A DNA stretch of 64,000 nt from assembly GCA_037349105.1 (NCBI GenBank), contig JAYJMM010000066.1:62001-126000 (forward strand), written 5' to 3'. This document shows positions 57,300 to 64,000 of the stretch, piece after piece. The notes beneath the pieces are model-generated. The model had not been told where the DNA came from. It made no database searches and saw only the letters and a program-made list of their open reading frames with translations. Numbering within the stretch: position 1 is the stretch's first letter; every line of letters starts with the position of its first letter. The stretch comes from Limnomonas spitsbergensis. Taxonomy: Eukaryota; Chlorophyta; Chlorophyceae; Chlamydomonadales. The position numbers and the translations under genes are program-made.

Positions 57300-58490
57300 T
57301 CAACCCAGCTTGGGTATTCTAAAGTGACATGCTGGGGGCGCATCAGTGCATTTATGATTCCAGTCTACAGCCTTGCTTGGGTCTCCTAGAGTGGCAAGCC
57401 TGGGGGGCATCGACCCAAAGTAGATTTCAGTTTAACCCCGTGCTAGGGATTCTTCGAGTGGCATGCTTGTGGCTCATCAGCAGAATTAAGATTTCAGTCT
57501 ACAGCCTTGCTCACGTCTCCAGTCCTAGAGTGGCATGTCTAGGGCGCATCAGCATAATTAAGATTCCAGTCTAAGACCTTGCTTGGGTCTCCTAAAGTGG
57601 CATATCTGGGGCGCATCAGCATGCTTTTCAGTATTGAGCCTTGCTTGGGTCGCCTAGAGTGGCATGTCTAGGGTGCATCAGCATTATTAAGGTTCAGTAT
57701 TGAGCCCTGCTTGGGTCTCCAGTCCTAGAGTGGCATGTCTAGGGCGCATCAGCATAATTAAGATTCCAGTCTAAGACCATGCTTGGGTCTCCTAGAGTGG
57801 CATGTCTAGGGCGCATCAGCATAATGAAGGTTCAGTATTGAGCCTTGCTTGGGTCTCCTAGAGTGCCATGTCTAGGGCGCATCAGCATATTAAGGTTCAG
57901 TATTGAGCCTTGCTTGGGTCTCCTAGAGTGGCATGTCTGGGGCGCATCAGCATAATTAAGATTCCAGTCTTAGACCATGCTTGGGTCTCCTAGAGTGGCA
58001 TGTCTAGGGCGCATCAGCATAATTAAGATTCAGTATTGAGCCTTGCTTGGGTCTCCTAGAGTGGCATAACTGGGGCACATCAGCATAATTAAGGTTCCAG
58101 TCTAAGACCATGCTTGGGTCTCCTAGAGTGGCATGTCTAGGGCGCATCAGCATAATTAAGGTTCAGTATTGAGCCTTGCTTGGGTCTCCTAGAGTGGCAT
58201 GTCTAGGGCGCATCAGCACAATTAAGGTTCAGTATTGAGCCCTGCTTGGGTCTCCTAGAGTGGCATGTCTAGGGCGCATCAGCATAATTAAGGTTCAGTC
58301 TAAGACCATGCTTGGGTCTCCTAGAGTGGCATGTCTAGGGCGCATCAGCATAATGAAGGTTCAGTATTGAGCCTTGCTTGGGTCTCCTAGAGTGGCATGT
58401 CTAGGGCGCATCAGCATAATTAAGGTTCAGTATTCAGCCTTGCTTGGGTCTCCTAGAGTGGCATAACTGAGGCACATCAGCATAATTGTG
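57300..58490 (+). repeat. 66-68-bp satellite inside the long-TIR element
   Basis: About 17 copies of a unit made of gcttgggtctcctagagtgg, catgtctagggcgcatcagc and ataattaaggttcagtattgagcctt. Two sub-types differ at the last part (ttccagtctaagaccat versus ttcagtattgagcctt) and are interspersed. The earliest copies (57300-57480) are the most diverged. Confidence 0.93.
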
Positions 58491-59149
58491 ATGAAATAAA
58501 TCTGAAGCTGTAATACCGTCACATGAATCCTGAACTATACAATTTTCGAGGGGAAACAGGAAACCAAGATGTCAGTCAGAAGCCCCGCTCAAAGCTCGAG
58601 AGGCATGTCTCGTGCATATCAAGCAAAATGAAGGTGCCTCAAACATCATGAAACAAAGGGCATGGCTAGGCAATATGGTCTGCATAGTGAATCCGTTTAA
58701 AAAATACAAAATAAAAGGTGGGAATGAGACCCGGCTGAGCAGGTTAATTGCGCATCATGACGCGTGCAATGACACCCACTGCGAACTTGGTCGACTCGAC
58801 TCCTAGGGGGTAGTCTGGTAGATGGCCCAGGCTAAATTCCTCTCATCTAGGCCCAAATGCTGCACAAAAGCTATGAAGATTCTGGGCTAGTGCCAATGTA
58901 AAGAGCTGCCTCCTGGACTGATGCGGACATGCTCTCTTCAGATGAACCTGGGGGAGGAAGGCTGCTGGGGCTGCAGGGGCTACATGGGCTGTAGGGGCAG
59001 CAGGGGTGGCCATGATAGCATCTGGTTCTCTGGATGGCACACCCACATACCGCAAAAACTCCGCTAGCTGCTCGCATATCCGTAACACATTCAAATGGAA
59101 GCTCCCAATGGAGCTTGCACCTGTCTCGGCTAATGAATCAATGTACAAC

Positions 59150-59933
59150 ATGGCTTGCTGTTTCTAAAGGGTCTGCCCGAATGCACATTCCCCGCCCGAA
59201 TGCACTTCCCCGCCCAAATGCAGTGACCCATGCATGTGCATGCAAGCTAGGGTCTGTGCATGCTGGCCATGGTCTATGCAATATGCATACGGGCTGTGCG
59301 CATACGGACGGGGGCTGTACATCCGGACAGGCTGTACAAGCAAACGGCCGTAGGGCAGTAAATGCAAATGGAGAGCTACACATACGGCAGGGCGCTGTTA
59401 ACAATTAATGCGGGTGGAGGACTGTGTGGGCGGGCGGGAATGTGCACATGGACGGGAGTCTGCATATGTTGGCGGGGCGCATAGCGTACAGGTTGGAAAT
59501 GCGGGTGGGGGGCTGTGCGTGCAAGCGTGGGGCTGCGCATACGGGCGGAGAGCCGCCCATTTGGACGGGACTTGTGCATACAGATAAGGGCCTGTGCATA
59601 CGGGCAGTGCCTACGGGTGGATGACAGTGTATGCGGATGGGGGATGGGGGACCGTTCGGGCGGATGGGGGTAACATTGCATACAAGTGGGGGTCTGCAGA
59701 ATGCGGAATGTGAATGGGGATGGGGGGCAGTACCAGCGGATGGGAGTAACAGTACATACAGGTGGGGGCCTGTGCATACGGGCTGTGTCTATGGGTGGGT
59801 AACAGTGAAAGCCGATGGGGGACTGGGGGGCCGTGCGGGCGAGCGGGAAATGTGCATGAGGGTGTGGACTGTGTACACGGGTAGGGGATGGCTCATGTGG
59901 TTGAAAGACCGTTTATGAGGGCGAGGTGCAGAG
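59150..59933 (-). repeat. Degenerate catgcacaccc-type short repeats next to the right arm
   Basis: Many imperfect copies of a roughly 20-bp motif (minus strand like gcatacgcacagcccgccc) that also builds the inner part of both arms. This suggests that the arms grew by expansion of a short sub-repeat. Open frames on both strands here are low-complexity artefacts. Confidence 0.6.
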
Positions 59934-60745
59934 CATATTGGCAGGCGCCAGGCGGCTGTGCGTGCAAGCGGGGGTAGTGTGCATGCGGGCGGGGTGTTTG
60001 CATGTGGGAAGGAGCTGAGAATGCAGGTGGAGGGTCGCGAGCGCGGCTACGTGATGTGAATGCAGGCATGGACATGTGCATGCAAGGAATGCGTAGGCGT
60101 GTGGGGCGCACTGCAAGCAGGCGGGATGCTGTGCATGTGGGCATGGGTGTGTGCATGTAGGCAGAGTGTATGTGGGTGGGAGCTGTCCATGCAAGTGGTG
60201 AAGTTTTGTGAAGTTTTTACAGTCCATCAGGGCAAGCGGGCGGGGTACCGTGCATGCATGCGGGGGGCTGGGCATGCATTCGGGGGCTGTCATTACTGGT
60301 GAAAGCTGCACATGCATTTAACACATTGCCCAAAAGGGTGGGATGCTGTGTTAGCTGGCCCAATGCTGTGCTTGAGGGCCGAAACTGCACACCAAAGTGC
60401 AGTGAATGTTCTTGTAGCAGGCACAGGTTCAGGCACGCTTCATACCAGTAAAATTAGGACCTGCAGCTTTAGATAATCGCGCCTCAGGATGGGCTGCAGC
60501 AGCGATTAGTCCACGCTCGCCTGCAACACCCTCGCTTCCATGGAGGCCCTCTGGGCACTTGGTACAATCGGAATCGAGGTCGATAAATAACAAGTAATGC
60601 AAGTATTTAATGGCATGCGCTCCTCTTCAAAAATGACGGACTTAGGAAAGAATGACGTCACTCACTTGCGAAACGTTGGCAAGTACCGGTAATGTCATTT
60701 GACTGAAACGTTGGAGAGTAAAAGTACGTTTTTAAGGGCGATCGA

Positions 60746-61498
60746 TACCTGATATTATAACCTCCGCATAACCTTTAGACATAAACTGACTCACTTCACA
60801 AGAACGGCCTGTAAGTCGCTTCGGCAGAGACACAGCTCAGAATATACTTACGATTTGAGAGGATCATCCGCCCTGGCCTGATCTGTATCTGAAGGTGCGT
60901 ATCTCGTGTCTGCTACCCTATTTATGCCCGTTCAAAGGCGAAATATAAAACAGAGCCCCAAGCAAGCCAGACTTAACATGACGGTACCTGCCAAACTAGT
61001 GCAACAGCTTTCCCGGCTTTAATTCTTGGCCGCCGAGGCAAATGATGAGATAAGCTGTGTATGTACTAGCTGAAATGTCAAGTAGCGAGGAAGAATCCAG
61101 GCAGATTTTATAGCCTCTAGTTTATAGCGTTGCTTGAAATTGCTGCCCCCTACCTTGCCGTTCCCGGCTCTACTGAGGCTTCTTGTCTCTTGATGTCCAA
61201 GATGCTAACTTGTCGCAATAGCCTATGGGCCTAGTTGCCCGTCACGATTGTCCCTAACCCCAGCTGCGATCGAAAGGATTTTGACGAACCACTTGCACGC
61301 AGATCACCCTAGGACTCATCCTACGACACTGAGCGTTCCGCGATGTTTTGCCTTTTAACAAATTGACACCAGCTGGAAAATGTCATCTCAGTTGGAAATC
61401 CGAGGATCAGGGAGCTGTGCATGGCTGTATATAGCTCATCTGGTTGCTGCCCATGTACCGTACCTTAGCCTGATCAATGCCACCCTGCTTGCCTACAG
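60746..61498. other. Unassigned stretch right of the long-TIR element
   Basis: No repeat or exon with support. A pyrimidine-rich acceptor-like tract ends at 61498 (ttgcctacag), directly before the next reading frame, so a 5' exon of that gene may lie here. Confidence 0.4.
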
Positions 61499-62392
61499 AT
61501 GTTTTGGTGTTGTTTTCGTGCCACCCCGGCCCATGCTGCTGACTGCCGACTTGAGGCCCCCTCTACGCCTCCTGGCCCTGTCACCGCTACGCTGAAGGAA
61601 GAGCGGCAGCAGTGCACAATTCACCAGTCTCCGGTCATACAAGAGCCGCAGCAGCGCATGGTCAATCCGACTGGCATTGCCAGTACTGTCAGTGCTGACC
61701 TCGACATGGTGGTCAACACTGGAGCACAGGCTCAGCCTTCTCAGGACAGAATCTTGCCAGACAGGCACCTAGTAGAGATCATCTTCCGCACAGCGCTGCT
61801 GGAGACGTTCCCAGAGGTCCCGGTGCTACCTCTGGACCAGGTCTCACTAGGGTTGATGGACTCGTTAAACTTTCAGGCGAGTATCGCCGCCACGGACACT
61901 TCGGCATCACCTCGCAGCAAACAATGGCGGGAGCTTTTGCGACAGAACACCAGCGGTGGCAGCTGTCAAGAGATATCGTCTGCCCGGTATGCGTCCGACG
62001 TGCCGCTGAGAAGATTACCTCCGCACCCCCTCTCCTACAGGAGGATGGAGGCACACTCAGGAAAAGTGAAAAGCGCCTCAGTTGCTCCAGCCAAACGCCT
62101 TGTGAGCACTGCAGGGGAGTCAGCAAGAGGCAGCCGCAGCTCCGGATTGGTCATGTGTGACGGCATGTACGTTTGCAAGAGGGCGGAGCTGCTTTTGAAT
62201 GGCATCAGGCTGGGTCAGGAAGCAAGGGGAGACGCTGGGCAGGTGCCTAGGAGAGTCAAGTCTGTGTCAGTGAGATCCGGCCCCTGTGATCCGCCCCTGC
62301 CAAGGACCAGGCCTCTCTACAGCGGAACGGCGGGGGCACCTCAGCCAGGGCTGCGCAGCAAGACAGCTCGGTCAAAAGGTGTAGCTGTGTGA
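61499..62392 (+). CDS. Unrecognised protein frame, up to 297 aa
   Basis: An open frame from ATG at 61499 to TGA at 62390-62392, the longest in the window outside tandem repeats apart from the long exon at 9820. An acceptor-like ttgcctacag precedes it, so the ATG may lie inside an internal exon and the true start upstream. The middle has a hydrophobic segment (VEIIFRTALLETFPEVPVLP). The last 120 residues are rich in Arg, Ser, Gly and Pro and look disordered and basic. No domain is recognised. The last exon of a regulatory protein is possible. Confidence 0.45.
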   Translation: MFWCCFRATPAHAADCRLEAPSTPPGPVTATLKEERQQCTIHQSPVIQEPQQRMVNPTGIASTVSADLDMVVNTGAQAQPSQDRILPDRHLVEIIFRTALLETFPEVPVLPLDQVSLGLMDSLNFQASIAATDTSASPRSKQWRELLRQNTSGGSCQEISSARYASDVPLRRLPPHPLSYRRMEAHSGKVKSASVAPAKRLVSTAGESARGSRSSGLVMCDGMYVCKRAELLLNGIRLGQEARGDAGQVPRRVKSVSVRSGPCDPPLPRTRPLYSGTAGAPQPGLRSKTARSKGVAV

Positions 62393-64000
62393 CAACGGCT
62401 GAAGTGCATGAACCACAATCAGGTGCTCGATATAGAATATTGCCGGCGCCCTCACGACAGTGAAGTCTTCAATGGTGCTTCTAGCCTCTGTACTTGGATG
62501 AATGAGCTAAAAATAAAAGTGTTCGCTCGTCTAATGTCCAGGTGCTGGGTGCCCTGCTGCTAACGAGGGCGAATGTGCATTCATTGGCAATGATCCTGTG
62601 TGCCTAAGACTGTGTGCACGAGCCTGTTTTCTTTCTGTGCTTTAAACTTCCATTTGATCTGGGGATGCTTTGATCTAGACCGAAGCGTGGGCCGTTAATC
62701 CCTCCCATTTGCGTGCTCAAGACCCGCTGCCGACCTGTTTCCCTGACTTCCAATCTCGTTTCCAATTTCCGCATTTTGTTAAGCTGCAATCCTTTTTCTT
62801 GCTCTAAGACATGGAAGTTGGGGTCTGGCACCTACTTCACAAATGTGCCCCTTATAATACTTGTGCAAAGATAATCATGCCCCCCACATCATGCTTACTG
62901 TAGACTTGTTTTGCCTCTGCCAACGAGGAATAAATATAGTTTTAGCTAAAGTGCGCCTCACTGGAGAACTTTTTTTGACGTCCCAAAAGTGTTTTTTCCC
63001 GCCGAAGTTGGGGTTTTCATGAGGTGCGATGGCGGAGGCAAAGAGCGTCTACGGTATATGAAGTTCTTGCAGAGGCAATGAGCGTCTACGGTATATTTCT
63101 CAGAATTTAGTCCCCCAGGTATCCTCTGCGCCTCTTGGAGGGCTCGCATTTCATTATCTATACACATGTAGACTGTGATTTTTACTGTGTGCCGACAAAT
63201 TGTGTGTCTGCCTATTTTAGTTTGCTTGCTGAAGCCCCTTCAAATCCGCAGTCACTTTGACTGGGACAAGAATATGGGCAGGATTCTCCCCTCGTCCTGC
63301 GTCATGAATCTGTTTCTCAGGACTTGTCAGCCTGCATTTGTGACTTCAAACCTCACCTGATGGTCACACTGTGTCAAGGAAATATGTTTGTTTTTCTCGG
63401 CCTTAGACGTCATGGTATGATATTCCTACATAAATGTGCCCCTGATAAAAAGAACATGTACCCCGGTTTTGGTGGTCATGGTTATCATGCTTGCAAACTC
63501 CCTAGCATTTTTACTTTCAGAGATCATTTGCCCCGAACCCCAACTAGGCAGTGCAGTCTTTGTATGGAGCTTGAGACAGTAATTTTCACCGAGTGACATA
63601 TTCATGGTGTTCGGTGACGTAGCACCCTCGTGCTTTGAGACGTGCAGGACCTAGAGTGTGGCAGACCTGCAGCAAGATGAACCTTGTCAGCGTCGATAAG
63701 TTGTGTGGCTGAAATGCATTTTGAAGGTGCGGGGGAGGAAATGTTCAGGCCTAACAGGATCATAGGCTAGGCAATTCTGAGAGCCTGTCCCTCTGAACTT
63801 CGTATTTTTCGAGAACGAAACAGTGTATTCTGATGCCTGACGTTAATGCTGTACTTCCTTATAATTTTAGTTTTCATATTCCTTCAGGTTGTGGAGGCAT
63901 GTCGTTTATACCTCACAATCTCACATAAGAGAGAGGACATGACTGTCCAGTGGGGCGAGTTTATAAACGGTACCAGATTTACATCCCAGTGAAACGTGGC
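62393..64000. other. Right-end stretch without a supported gene
   Basis: Contains a short direct repeat (gagcgtctacggtatat at 63044-63060 and 63081-63097) and T-rich tracts. Frames at 63175-63596 are short and without splice or family support. Confidence 0.45.

Larger units (their letters stand above)
52235..60745. mobile_element. Large DNA element with very long terminal inverted repeats
   Basis: The right arm (about 59934-60745) is an inverted copy of the left arm, which is present in two pieces (about 52235-52311 and 54996-55724). Arms are about 0.8 kb and, by eye, well over 80 percent alike, with shared landmarks such as aagtgacgtcattctttcc-like, cctccatggaagcg, cacagcatcccaccctttt and the catgcacaccc sub-repeats. 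The inner 4.2 kb holds a broken coding-like stretch and a 66-bp tandem array. Superfamily unknown; long arms fit MULE or Foldback elements. No outer target duplication was found. Confidence 0.75.

Overview
This window is nuclear DNA from a eukaryote, most likely a chlorophyte green alga. Genes are split into many short exons with GT-AG introns. One gene encodes BIN4, a plant-lineage topoisomerase VI partner. The algal poly(A) signal TGTAA follows several stop codons. The class (trebouxiophyte or other) cannot be decided from the sequence alone. Exon models below were built by hand from splice sites, reading-frame continuity and family resemblance, without any database search.

Genes from left to right. 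(1) The last exon of a gene entering from the left (358-462, +), possibly CCDC47/DUF1682-like. (2) A four-exon, 168-aa membrane-anchored coiled-coil protein (3054-1683, -). (3) A nine-exon, 964-aa helical-repeat protein with a nuclear-type basic segment (7942-14511, +); two of its introns are filled by minisatellites. (4) BIN4, six exons (17627-15373, -). (5) A 77-aa one-pass membrane protein divergent from BIN4 (18039-18272, +). (6) A NAP1 histone chaperone, eight exons (22110-25455, +). (7) An Orn/Lys/Arg decarboxylase, nine exons (34101-26154, -), with three introns carrying tandem repeats and one probable GC-AG intron. (8) A secreted protein with three saposin B domains, ten exons (34263-38956, +), sharing a 161-bp divergent promoter region with the decarboxylase. 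(9) The coactivator MBF1 (41710-40744, -, first exon not found). (10) A three-exon Helitron-like/DUF6570-like remnant (52002-50747, -). (11) An unrecognised 297-aa reading frame (61499-62392, +).

Between and inside the genes the DNA is rich in repeats: at least nine tandem arrays with units of 6 to 66 bp, a tRNA-derived SINE family with box A and box B, two decayed copies of one LINE family, a very long inverted-repeat element (arms about 0.8 kb) at 52.2-60.7 kb whose left arm is split by a 2.7-kb insertion, and a PIF/Harbinger-like element within that insertion.

The most unusual observation is a set of tiny insertions, two of them exactly 27 bp, made only of a tRNA-D-arm-like core (box A GGCCCAGAGG plus flank). 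Each is bounded by short direct repeats that look like target-site duplications. They may be a miniature retroposon class.
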